A stretch of DNA of 64,000 nt from Chaetomium olivaceum. Lineage: Eukaryota; Ascomycota; Sordariomycetes; Sordariales; Chaetomiaceae. Numbering within the stretch: the first letter of the stretch is position 1; each line of letters starts with the position of its first letter. The stretch is from contig JAYWVB010000048.1 of the NCBI GenBank assembly GCA_039881045.1, positions 124,001 through 188,000 of the forward strand. Reading direction: 5' to 3'. The notes under the pieces were generated by a model. That model had not been told where the DNA came from, ran no database searches, and was given only the letters and a program-made list of their open reading frames with translations. This document shows positions 33,681-44,136 of this stretch, in pieces. Both the position numbers and the translations under genes were made by a program.

Positions 33681-35465
33681 ATGTCGCTCGACGGTTATTC
33701 CCCACTGGACGAGGCGAGCGGCGACCTCACCCCGCTCCCCCTTGTGCTTCGCCAAGGACTTACAGCCATCGCCGTGCTGTCTTGTTTATCCTTCGTCCTG
33801 TCCACGGTGGTACTGGTCTATCTCACCGTCAAGCTCGCACGATGGCAGCTCAGAAATTGGAGACAATCTCGCAACGCCGCCTCGGGGCCGGCTACTCCCA
33901 CGGTCGACCTTGCCCTTGGCCTCTCTGAAGGTCTCTACATGGGCGAGGCTGCTAAACGGCGACGTCCCCCCACGCGGAAGAAGCCTCGCCTCAACCAGTT
34001 CTTAATTCTGTTATATAATCTCTTACTGGCCGACATTCACCAAGCAGCCTCATTTATATTGAATGCCGTCTGGGTAGGCCGCGACGGGATCCAGGTCCGG
34101 ACAGCCACCTGCTGGGCTCAGGCGTGGCTCATCCAGACGGGCGATCTGGCGTCCAGCTTTTTCATCACCGCCATTGCCGTTCACACATATCTCGCCGTGG
34201 TATGGAATTACACGCCGCCGCAGTCGGCCATCTACATCGTTGTCGTTTTCTTATGGGCCTTCAACTATGTCTTAATAATAATCGGGATTGCCATTACCGA
34301 TAATGGTAGGGGAGGTTGGGGGGTTCTTCGTCCGGGCGACCGCATGGGTAAGTTTATCATGAATTTTTGGTTTTGGCTGTTTGCTAACCATCCGCAGTGC
34401 TGGATAAACGTCCACTACGAAGGCCTCCGCCTCTACCTTCATTATCTCTGGATCTTCATTGCCCTCGCCATCACCAGCATCCTCTACACCCTTATTTTCC
34501 TCTCCCTCCGCAAGAAACGCCTTGCTCACTCAACCAGCAACCTAATGACCGGAGCAGCAGCCGACTCAATGACCCATATCCACGACGGCAGCGCTGACAT
34601 CAACACCAGCACCGCCGACAGCATCACGGGCAAACCCCCCCCCAAACTAACCTTTCACGTCCTCCAACCCCCCAACAACACCACCACCACCAAATCCCCC
34701 TTCAACAACAACAACCACCACCCTTCAACCAACCACCCCCCACCCGGCGAAGTCCAGCGCGGCGGCCACGACAAAGCCTTCCTCCTGTACCCGATAATCT
34801 ACATCCTCTGCACGGCCCCCTTGGCGCTAGGGCGCATCGCCACCATGGCGGGCGTCGACGTGCCCGTGTGGTACTTCTGCACGGCGGGCGCCCTCATCAC
34901 CAGCAACGGCTGGCTGGACGTGCTGCTGTGGGGCGTGACGCGCCACAAGCTGCTGTTTGGCAGCGACGTGGATGCCGAGGAGTCCGGGCTGGACACCTTT
35001 GCTTTTATGCGCACGCCGCATGGCAGGCGGTGGGGGAATATGGTCTGGGTGGAGGGCGGTGGCGGGAACTCAGGTGGTGGTGGGAATCATGGGGGTGGTG
35101 GGGGTAATCATGGTGGGGTGGGGAAGGGGAATGAGGGAGGTGAGGCGGGCAAGTTGGGCGGGTTGGTTAAGCGGAGGATGGGGTGGCGGCCGTTGGGCTT
35201 TGGGGGTAGTGGGGGTGGTGGTGGCGGTGGGGGGCATGGAGAGGGTAGGGACGGCGGTGGTCAGTCTGGCGGGGAGGATGGGTTGGCGATTCAGATGGAT
35301 ATGGTTACGACTGTTGTTGTTGAGCCTGCCGAAACGGTGGGAGATGACTGGGATACGGGGAGGGGCCGGCATGCCCCGAGTGGCTCGACGGGGAGCAGGA
35401 GTGGAATGATGATATATGACACGGATTCGGCCCCCGAGGATGGGCTGGTTAAGCACATTAGTTAG
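33681..35465 (+). CDS. GPCR-like seven-transmembrane receptor
   Basis: Probable G-protein-coupled receptor. The start ATG at 33681 (MSLDGYSPLDEASGD) opens directly before TM1. Seven hydrophobic segments follow: LTAIAVLSCLSFVLSTVVLV, NQFLILLYNLLLADIHQA, DLASSFFITAIAVHTYLAVV, AIYIVVVFLWAFNYVLIIIG, LHYLWIFIALAITSILYTLI, FLLYPIIYILCTAPLALG and ITSNGWLDVLLWGV. The third loop is long and polar. The tail is glycine-rich and low-complexity. The pattern resembles fungal Git3/Gpr1-like or cAMP-receptor-like receptors; the class was not settled. A segment at 34348-34397 looks like an intron (GTAAGT, CTAAC, CAG) but is 50 nt, so removal would break the frame while reading through keeps it open. Ligand unknown. 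Confidence 0.8.
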   Translation: MSLDGYSPLDEASGDLTPLPLVLRQGLTAIAVLSCLSFVLSTVVLVYLTVKLARWQLRNWRQSRNAASGPATPTVDLALGLSEGLYMGEAAKRRRPPTRKKPRLNQFLILLYNLLLADIHQAASFILNAVWVGRDGIQVRTATCWAQAWLIQTGDLASSFFITAIAVHTYLAVVWNYTPPQSAIYIVVVFLWAFNYVLIIIGIAITDNGRGGWGVLRPGDRMGKFIMNFWFWLFANHPQCWINVHYEGLRLYLHYLWIFIALAITSILYTLIFLSLRKKRLAHSTSNLMTGAAADSMTHIHDGSADINTSTADSITGKPPPKLTFHVLQPPNNTTTTKSPFNNNNHHPSTNHPPPGEVQRGGHDKAFLLYPIIYILCTAPLALGRIATMAGVDVPVWYFCTAGALITSNGWLDVLLWGVTRHKLLFGSDVDAEESGLDTFAFMRTPHGRRWGNMVWVEGGGGNSGGGGNHGGGGGNHGGVGKGNEGGEAGKLGGLVKRRMGWRPLGFGGSGGGGGGGGHGEGRDGGGQSGGEDGLAIQMDMVTTVVVEPAETVGDDWDTGRGRHAPSGSTGSRSGMMIYDTDSAPEDGLVKHIS

Positions 35466-36736
35466 GAAACTGGGTGTATGATAGACGGGTAGACAAGATG
35501 TGGGTTGTTCTAGCTTCTATTACGTGTGTAGCTAGTTATGACGACCTGGTAACCGGCATGATACCAACGTTGATGTTCACATGGAAACTATCTACTATCT
35601 ACCTTAGCCTCGAGTCTACACAGGAGGTGTGACAGAATGTGCTGTTTGGTGTCTTTTTGTGTAATTGTTGAATTGCTAACGCACGGCGGCAAAGCAAGGG
35701 CGGGGTGAACGAGCAACTATCTCGTTGCTTTAACATCCCGAACATAGGATGGCGATGACCACATCATCCCCTCCATCTCTGCACCACCCTCCCGGGGCGA
35801 TGCTTTATTGACGGCTTCTCAAACCCGTTAGCTGCCTAGACCCTATCCCAAAGCTCGGAGTGGTTGCGAGGTCAACATCCCATGAGTCAGCCCCGCAGCT
35901 GTTGTGAGTGAGTCTTGGACTTCCGAAGTAGGCAACGCTCGTCTCTTGTCTTGAACTGCTAGAGGAAGTCTGCCCAGGTACAGAAACATGACGCCGAAGC
36001 TCTGTTGGAAATAGTTAAACGTATATACCGCTAAACCAGCAGCTGCCCTGCTGCTTTAATAGTTACCTGAGGCCGTGAGCTGGTCCTCCTGGGGTAACGT
36101 GTTGTTCTTGTTATATCATCGCCTCATTAGTTAAACTTCAGAGAGAGACGCCATTTCAACATTTAAAGGGACGGACGAGGTTATGTGCCTTCGGTGGCCA
36201 ACTACATATTACGGATGATTATCAATACCGGCACAAATATCGTTGTTCCTAATCGGGTAATACCATGCGATGGATCGGCTGCAAGCCAAGTCGTCACCTG
36301 CAGTGACCATACAACCTCTCGCAGCTCTGGCTCCCCGAAACCCATTTGACGTCAGCCAGGCCAGAGTCGTTTCCGAGACAGCCGGGATATTGTGAAGTTT
36401 TTGAGAATCACAGGCGAAGCGAGCAGCTCGGTACGCCATCCGCCCAGCTGGGCTTGCATAACACGAAGGGCGGCTTGTGTTGACATCCAAGGAATCTGAT
36501 CCTTTCGCAATCTTAGACGACATATAAATCACACCCACCCCGCAATCCTCTGGCTGTGTTGAGATTCAATATTAAATACGGTCATAGCAGAAGATAAAAC
36601 CGCACTGCCCGCGGATGCAGCAGGTCAATCTCTCGACCAGCTCGCGCCCTTGTCTATACAAGTACGACAAGCCAAGCTCGACCCGGCGCCCTATCCCTGA
36701 CATACACACACCCGCACCCACACCCACAAACCAAAC
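35466..36736. other. Intergenic stretch, GPCR to epoxide hydrolase
   Basis: About 1.27 kb with no supportable gene. The last 80 bases are a CA-rich leader before the epoxide hydrolase ATG. Confidence 0.45.
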
Positions 36737-38240
36737 ATGTCCCTCTGCGCCTTCGGCACCGTGCCCCCCGGCGCCCTAGCCACGCCAGTGCCGTTCCGGC
36801 TCGACGTCCCCGCGGCACAGCAGGAGAAGCTCGTCCAGCTGGTGCGCCAGGCCGAGATCGCCGTGCCGTCGTACTACAACACGCACACGGACGCGTCCAA
36901 CACGTCGTCGCTGGGTCTCTCGCGCGACTGGCTGGTCGAAGCCCAGGAGGCCTGGACGTCGCCGGCGCCGGGCGGGTACAGCTGGCGCGCGGAGCAGAAG
37001 CGCCTGAACCGGTTCCCCCACTTTCGGATTAACGTCACGACGACGACCACCACCACCAGCCCTGACAATAACAGCGGCAGTGATGACGACGGCGCCACCA
37101 CCACCGAAAGCGAGACCTTCGACCTGCACTTCGCGGCGCTCTTCTCGCGCAACGCCTCCGCCACCCCGCTCGTGATGATGCACGGGTGGCCCGGGTCGTG
37201 GATCGAGTTCGCCCCCGTGCTGGACCGGCTCGCGGCGCGGTACACGCCGGACACGCTGCCGTACCACGTGGTGGTGCCGTCGCTGCCCGACTACGGCCTG
37301 TCGACGCGCTCGGGCGAGCTGCGGCGGGCGCTGACCATGGAAGGGGCCGCGGCCGCGATTGATGGGCTTATGGGTGGGTTGGGGTTTGGCGGTGGTGGTT
37401 ACGTCGCGCAGGGGGGAGATGTTGGGGCGATTCTGGGGCAGGTGCTATGTGCCAAGTTTGAGGCCTGCAAGGCGCTTCATTGTGAGTGTGGGCTTGGTTT
37501 TCTTCGGGCTGGACGTGCTCTCTTGGAGGAGAGGTTGGGATGGGGAATGCTGACGAGGCGGTGATAGTGAATCTGTACTTCATGAGCGCAAACGACACAG
37601 CTGCTGTTGCCGGCTTACCCGTCACGCCTGCTGAACGGGCTCAGCTGGCTAGGGCGGCGATATGGGGTTCCGTGGGCACGGCGTACGTCAGCCAGCACGG
37701 GACTCGGCCGTCGACCATCGCCCTGGCTCTCAGCACAAACCCGCTCGCGATGTTGAGTTGGTGAGTTCATCGAGACAGCTGCTCCCGAGGGCAAAAGACG
37801 CTGACGGCCGGCTAGGATGGGTGAGAAGTTCATCGAGTGGAGCGATAACCGCTTCCCCCTCCCGCTCAACACCATCCTGTCCCTGACGTCCTTCTACTGG
37901 TTCACCAACTCATTCGGGCGCGGTTTGTGGGCCTATAGCTTCGCTGTCAACCGTATTCCCGTCCCGTTTTCCTTGACCAAGCCGTTTGGGTATTCGTCGT
38001 ACCCCATTGAGGTTTCGGCCTTCCCGCGGGCATGGGCCGAGCACCTGTATCCGAATTTGGTGCTTTACAAGACCCATGATAAGGTAAGTCGGAGCCAGCG
38101 GAATGCCACGAAGAGCTCACATGATCCTAACATAATCCTTCTAGGGCGGTCATTTTGCGGCGCTAGAGCAGCCTGACCTGTTTTTGCAAGACCTGGAGGA
38201 GTTCATGGGAATCGTTGGACCCAACGTGACCAAATCCTGA
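36737..38240 (+). CDS. Epoxide hydrolase, alpha/beta-fold with EHN domain
   Basis: Microsomal-type epoxide hydrolase that opens epoxides to diols through a covalent ester on an aspartate. Exons 36737-37481, 37568-37760, 37816-38083 and 38145-38240 give 1302 nt and 433 residues. The N-terminal EHN region has PFRLDVPAAQQEKLVQLVRQ and the tryptophan-rich GYSWRAEQKRLNRFPHFRI. The fold follows with HGWPGSWIEF (oxyanion hole), the nucleophile Asp in AQGGDVGAILG, FPRAWAEHLYPNL near the lid, and the catalytic His in GGHFAALEQPDLF. A threonine-rich insert with a polar, acidic stretch (near 37,035-37,110) interrupts the EHN part and probably forms a loop. No signal peptide is visible. Substrates could be xenobiotic or lipid epoxides; not determinable here. 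Confidence 0.93.
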
Positions 38241-40423
38241 TGAGAAGAAACCTTGTGTAGGACAGTCACCGAGATGCCGAGAGTCTCGAATCGGAGATCT
38301 GATGGTCGGTCTTAGGGGCTGCGGCACGACAACCCGATCTCCAGATGGTAGTCCGATTAGAACAAGGTCGTGCGTCGATCCTTTTGGATGTAACCTGTAG
38401 ATTATACCGTGTAGCTACACAGTCAGTCACAGTAGGGCAATGGAGGATGACATTCCAGAAAAACAGAAGCGGTGAAGAATGCGCCGCAGTGTTGCTTATA
38501 GAAAAAAGAATGGCGGTGGCTTCCTTCGCATGCGCTGGCTTCGTTTAGCGCCAAACAAGCATTATAGGCTGGCAAACTGCATGAATGCGCCGTGTGACTG
38601 CTCTTGCTCGGGTTATTCCTAGTAACAGCCCGGTAACGTGAGGAAAGTTGCGGGTTGTTGTTGCACACTTGCTTAAGGTAGGAAGGCACGATGGAAGGGT
38701 TAGGGCTCACGATATCCTCCTCTCCGAACCGCCTGAGCCCCCACTTTGCCCCAAGCTGGATGTGGAGTTCCGACGCAAGATCGATCTGCAATCTCAGGCA
38801 CGGCAGAATGTTCCTCGCAGTTCCTGATCAGCCGGTAAAGGCTTCCATGGCCTGAGGGGTTCCGACGTTGATGAGATCTGCCAGCGAAGATATCCGACCG
38901 TTCGGACGAGGGCAGAGATGGCTATTACACCACTTAGTTATTGCCGGATCGCCGTGAAATCATTCGGCAAATGGCCTGTTCGTCGAGAAGCTGCCCGGAG
39001 CTTCTTGGCCGCACAAGCTTCAGCCCCATCAATTGATCTCTGAGCCAGTGACGGGTCGGCTGAGGTGAAACACAAGCTCGTCCCCTCCAATTTTCCAAAA
39101 ATATGACACGCATCTGGACCTGCACGCAATTATCCATCTGAAACCACGGCCGACGATGCCCGACTGCGACGCTACTTGGTACCGCGGGAGTTGCGGTTCC
39201 AGTTCCGCTCAGTTCAGTTCAGGTCAATGATGAATGACAGAAACCAAGATTTGCCAACACTTGGCCAACGCATCGAGTCACGGCAGGCAACCGCCATGTC
39301 CAGTGCGACAGCTGCTGCTGGATCTGATGTTGTTTTCCGAGGCACGGCTGAAATGATCCAATTCCACATCGTGACCTGTGCGGCCCAGCCGTGTTTTCAT
39401 GCTGTGCCGCCACGGCGCGGGCCCCATGGCCGATGTTTGCATAAGCGGCTGAAAAGACCGTGTGCGGGCTGAATCAGGTCTCGATATCGTCGAGGCGGGA
39501 GTTGAATGGTGTGAGGGGTGGTGATGGATGGAGTATGCATGCATGTATTAAGGGAGCTGATCTCTCTCCTGCTCGCCTGCTTCAGCGTAAAGTTACTGTA
39601 ATTGCTCGTTCGGGTGTCGATGGGACCCTCTACGTTTGGAGTTGCGGTGGACTGTAGGGTGATTTCGAAGCTCAGTTGTTCTTGGCACGAACTAGGCCAG
39701 GATACCGGCCGCAGCGTGCGGCGAGGGCCAACGAATCTCGTAGACTTCCATCATCGCGTCACACGCCTCCAAGGCGCGCCGGCGGCCAGCTAACACGACC
39801 ACCGCCGCCGCCGCCGCGACGCCATGACAAGGGCCAATGACTGGTGCATTCGCATCCAGGGTGAAAACAAAAGCGAAAACAACGAGTCCTCCGTCGGCCC
39901 GTCGCTTGACTTGCCGTTTCTGACCCCAGACAGTAGTTAGTCTCCACGTGGAAGAGGCCGTTAGAAACGGCCGCAGTCCAATAATTCAAATCACCCGGAT
40001 TACATCTCGGGCAGGCGGTCAACCAAAATAATAAACAAGACCCCATATCCGCGGCAGGTTACCAGACTGCCGAGTTTAATGATAAGGAGCTGACGGGCCC
40101 CCTCCCACCATCTCGAGCTCACCTAATATCCCAAACCTTGTTTCTCCCGGCTCAGCTCCCGGGAAAGACTACCCACCAACGACAAGCTCTCCGAGTGCAT
40201 GTGAAGACAGCAGGCTCATGTGCCCCTGACTTTGGTCAGACCAGTTGCGACGATCTAACACGGGTCGCTTCCCACCTCGCTTCCGGACATCGATCCCCTA
40301 TAATCTCGGAGCACATAACCGGGAACGGGAGGAGGGTCGAAATCAAAAGGTCCTCAGCGCCGGCAGACAAAGAAAAGGTTCAGGGGATTTTTCTCGACGC
40401 AAAAGTCGTCGTCAGTCAGCACC
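38241..40423. other. Intergenic stretch with no recognised gene
   Basis: About 2.2 kb after the epoxide hydrolase. Short frames on both strands (for example around 38,420-38,790 and 39,760-40,050) lack motifs, matching splice sites or overlap-free space. The right end is probably the promoter and leader of the coiled-coil protein gene. Confidence 0.4.
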
Positions 40424-43158
40424 ATGTGGGACAGGCTCAGGAGCGTACCCCAAAGTTCAGGGCGACAAACAGGCCATGGGCACCGGCTCGACGACGGTGG
40501 GATGAGCGTGGGTTTGGGCATAGGCTACGGTAGCCTGAGCAGTGCGCCGCCAAAGGGATACAGCTACTCCATCAAGGGCGGTCCGGCACCCCAAAGGCCA
40601 CCTCGAGAGTTTTTTGAGTCGCAATAGTGAGTGGTCAATTTTTTTGGTTGTTTGCGTCGGGTGCCGTTCCATCCAGTCTTCCCGGTCACGCTTCCCGGTC
40701 TGGGGGACTTTCGCTCGTTTGCTCCCGAGCACTGCCTGGCTGCGGGGGCGTCGGGGCCCCACGGCGGGCGTTCTGGGCTGTGCCTCGGAGGGCTGCAGCT
40801 TGCCGGTTCAGGCAAGGCTTGGAACAGCTGCCAGCACCCTTTGATTCCAGCTTACAACCTGGAACGGAAACCCCTCCATCAACTCCACTCGTTTGCGCCC
40901 AGGAATCTCAACTGCGACTTGGAGCAATCCAGCCAGACACACGCGTGGCTGCTGTGAGGTGTGTTTTGGTTTTGCACATCTCGAGAAAAAGTCCGACTTG
41001 TCATACCACCAATGCACGCACATGACAGCATATGGGCAGGCAACACAGCACAGCAAAGCATCAAATCGCTTGAGTAATTACTGACATTGCCCGCCCTCCG
41101 TCACAGCGAAACTGCGCCTGCCGTCAAGGAACCGCCTCGTCGCAACCCAAACCGCATCACAGTCCGCACTACAAATTTCCGTCCTCCGTCCTCTGTTTAC
41201 TCCGAAGACCTACCGCCCGTAGCCTCCCACTACACCGCAAACGTGGCGACCAAATACAGTTATCGGTACGGCGGCGGGGCCGATGACATCTCGCCGCCCA
41301 GCTCTCCCGAGCCCGATGCTGGGCACGTTGATCGTTTTCTCCCGGGCGACGTCTCCCCGATAGACGAGGATGACGCACCGGCATACCGCCATACGGGCCT
41401 CCCGAACTCTGACATTCCGAGAAACGATCGAGGGGGCCGGCCATATGCTGCTGCGGAGCCACGCCAGGGGACGCAGAGCCCTCCGCCAAACCGTGCGACA
41501 ACTAGCATACCCATGATGCGGAGGGAGCGTAGGAGACAGTCGGACGCTACGACACGCGACATGCATCCCAGTCAGCGCGGTCTGGCACCGCAGCAGCAAT
41601 CCCGGAATCCACCCGCCCGGGACGCCCCCCGGTGGGACCCACTCACCGGGGAACAGCAGACGAGCAGCTCTCGTAGCCGGCCGGCACAAGCCAACCCGGC
41701 CGACTTCAACCAAAACTTGGGGATCACGGGACAAGGGTGGGCGGAACCGCAGAATGGCCCGTCGGCGGCACAGTCTTTTGGTGATCGTGTGAGGAGGATA
41801 GCCAAGAAAGCCGCGGCTGCGAGGGAGGGTAACACGGACCCCGCCGCCGGCGCATTTACGTCAACGCGTCCCGGCTGGCGCGGGGCAAGCGGGCGGACCG
41901 CCATCGTTGAACCCGTGCATGATACGCGTGAAGTGGCTCCGTTGAGGATTCCCGAAAAGAGCAGCAGGAGGAACATTCCGCCTGTGGCTGCGTTGAGGTC
42001 CAACAGCAACACCCCAGATGGCGCGGTCCGCCGTGGCCAGACCCCGCCTATCAGCCCTCCGTCATCTGAAACACCGACTAGGTCTGCCCCGCGAGAGGCT
42101 ATGGGGAGAATTCTGACCTCGTCCCAACCCCCGGCTGCCACACAGACGCCGTCCCAAATTGGTCAGAGGTACCCAAGCCCCCCTTTGTCCGGGAACCGTG
42201 TCCAGGCGGATGCCCCCGCTGTTGTCGCTGCGCGGGAACTCGTGCGGGATGGCCATTACGCCGCCCAACCTAGTCCAGTCTTTCACTCGCCCGAGTCGGC
42301 CAACCAACTTCGCCGGAAACCGCGCCGGTGCACACCAACGCGCACCACCAACACCAGGTGTCACTCTCGTCTGTCTACTCCCAGCAGACCGAACCACTAC
42401 ATCATTCACCGCTGCCGATAGCCGACACATCGCAGCCAACAGAGGAACCCTACGTCCAGCCCCCCTCGCGCTTCAGCGTCACCACCTATGCGACCAGCAA
42501 CACTGGGACCACGCGTGACGATCTCGACGACCACGTCTACGACGACGACCAACCCCCCGTCCCCTCTCTCCCCGCCGACTACCAACAACACTACCACAAC
42601 GCCCGCCCCCCTTCAGACCACAGTCCCGTCACCTCCCCCATCGACCAATTCATGACCTCCCCCTTTTCTGCCCCGCCCCCAGTTTCCCGAACCCCGTCCA
42701 CCGACCCCGAACAACACCAACAACCATACCCCATGTCGTCCGCCTACAACCCGGCCCTCGCCCGAGCCCTCGCCATCGACCGCCCCTCGTCGCGCGCCTC
42801 CGACATCAACAAGACCCTACCCCCCGCCCCGCCCGAGCAGACCGCCGACCAGGCGCAAGACCGCGTGGGCCTGCTCAACGCGCAGCTCCGCGCGCTCGCA
42901 AACCGGCGCATCAACATCAACCGCTCCATCCAGCAAATGACGGAGCTGATGCCGACCGACAAGCTGATGAACTCGGCCGAGGTCGTGCGCAAGCGCGAGT
43001 CCGAGAAGAAAAAGGTCGAGACCCTGCGCCAGGAGCTGGCTGACGTCCAGCGCGAGGAGTATGAGCTGGGTCTGAAGCTGCACCGCGCGTATAAGAGGCA
43101 GGATCGCGATGCGGATTGGGAGCCGACGACGTTGTGGGTTAGGCGCGTTACCGGGTAG
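40424..43158 (+). CDS. Disordered protein with C-terminal coiled coil, unknown function
   Basis: Not recognised beyond being a probable conserved ascomycete protein. Exon 1 (40424-40626) encodes GLGIGYGSLSSAPPKGYSYS and PPREFFES. A 480-nt intron (donor GTGAGT, acceptor CACAG, 40627-41106) joins in phase to ETAPAVKEPPRRNPNRI. The centre is Pro/Ser/Arg-rich and disordered. The last 100 residues form a coiled coil: GLLNAQLRALANRRININRS, EVVRKRESEKKKVETLRQEL, then LGLKLHRAYKRQDRDADW and a TTLWVRRVTG end. Between 42,272 and 42,330 the frame shifts by one missing base (SPVFHSPESA reads into TSPETAPVHTNAHHQHQVSL). One added base gives 751 residues. A weak intron 42278-42357 (GTCTTT donor) could also bridge the break. 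The start could instead be the ATG at 40504. Confidence 0.68.
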
Positions 43159-44136
43159 GAGCGGTAGGTGGAGGGGGTGTTGTGTGTGTGTGTGTTATGG
43201 TATTGTGATGTGGGATGGGTATGGCGGATAAGGGGAGAGGATGGGGATTGCTTGCTTTGGTTTGGTCTGGTTGATGCGTGATGGATATGGAATGATCCAG
43301 GAAAGGAATGAAGGAGGGGATATGTTGGGGTTATGTCTGCCCAGATTTTCTGTTTGCTTCCCCGACATGTTTGGAATTTGAGCGTGGGAGTTGTTGGCTT
43401 GTCTTTTTTTTATTTATCTACTACTTTGATGTCCCCTCCAGATGGGGCATTTGCGGAGGTTTCGTTCTTCTCTCGACTCATCCCAGGTGTGCCGGCGAGG
43501 CCGGCCGTGGGTGGATTGCGGTTAGTAGGGTCTGGCATGGGGGCCGGTATTTATGTACAGACAGACAGAAAATGTACATTTGCTCTCGATGACTTGAGGT
43601 CGTTTTTGTGGCTGCATTGTGTCGAGTGTGTGTTTGGCTATCAAGAGTGTGTGTCGTCGATGGAAGGGCTCATGATACCTCATTTAACAACACTTGAGCT
43701 GTTGTTCCTCGAGGGTAGTTATTCATCACATCTCTGCCGGTTTTTTACAAGTCAAATGTACCCTCAAGTATTGTGGCGGAAGGAAGCAAACCGGGTAAGT
43801 GGGTATCAAACTATTCTCTATATACTTTTATTTCCACCGGCCAATCCGCCTTTCTGATATAAGCAAGCATCAAGGGTAAACTCCAAATAACTCCAGCCGG
43901 CTCACACACTGACTGGCCCTGGGGCAGGCTATTAACCCGCAAACACCGGCATATCACCCTCTAAGGAAAAGGCAAGCGCGAAACGGAGGGTATGAATCGA
44001 AGCGAGACCGAGAAAGCTAAAGCCGGTCAAAATCGCTCGTATTATTACATAATGTAAATATAGACAGGGGTATCAAAGTGTATGCTGTTAGGGAGAGAGT
44101 CCTTGGAGACGGCTCGCCTCGCTAAGAGCCTCCCCA
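43159..44136. other. Intergenic stretch between convergent genes
   Basis: About 1 kb between the stops of the coiled-coil protein and the zinc-finger protein. It begins with GT-rich sequence near 43,170. No gene is supported. Confidence 0.45.
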
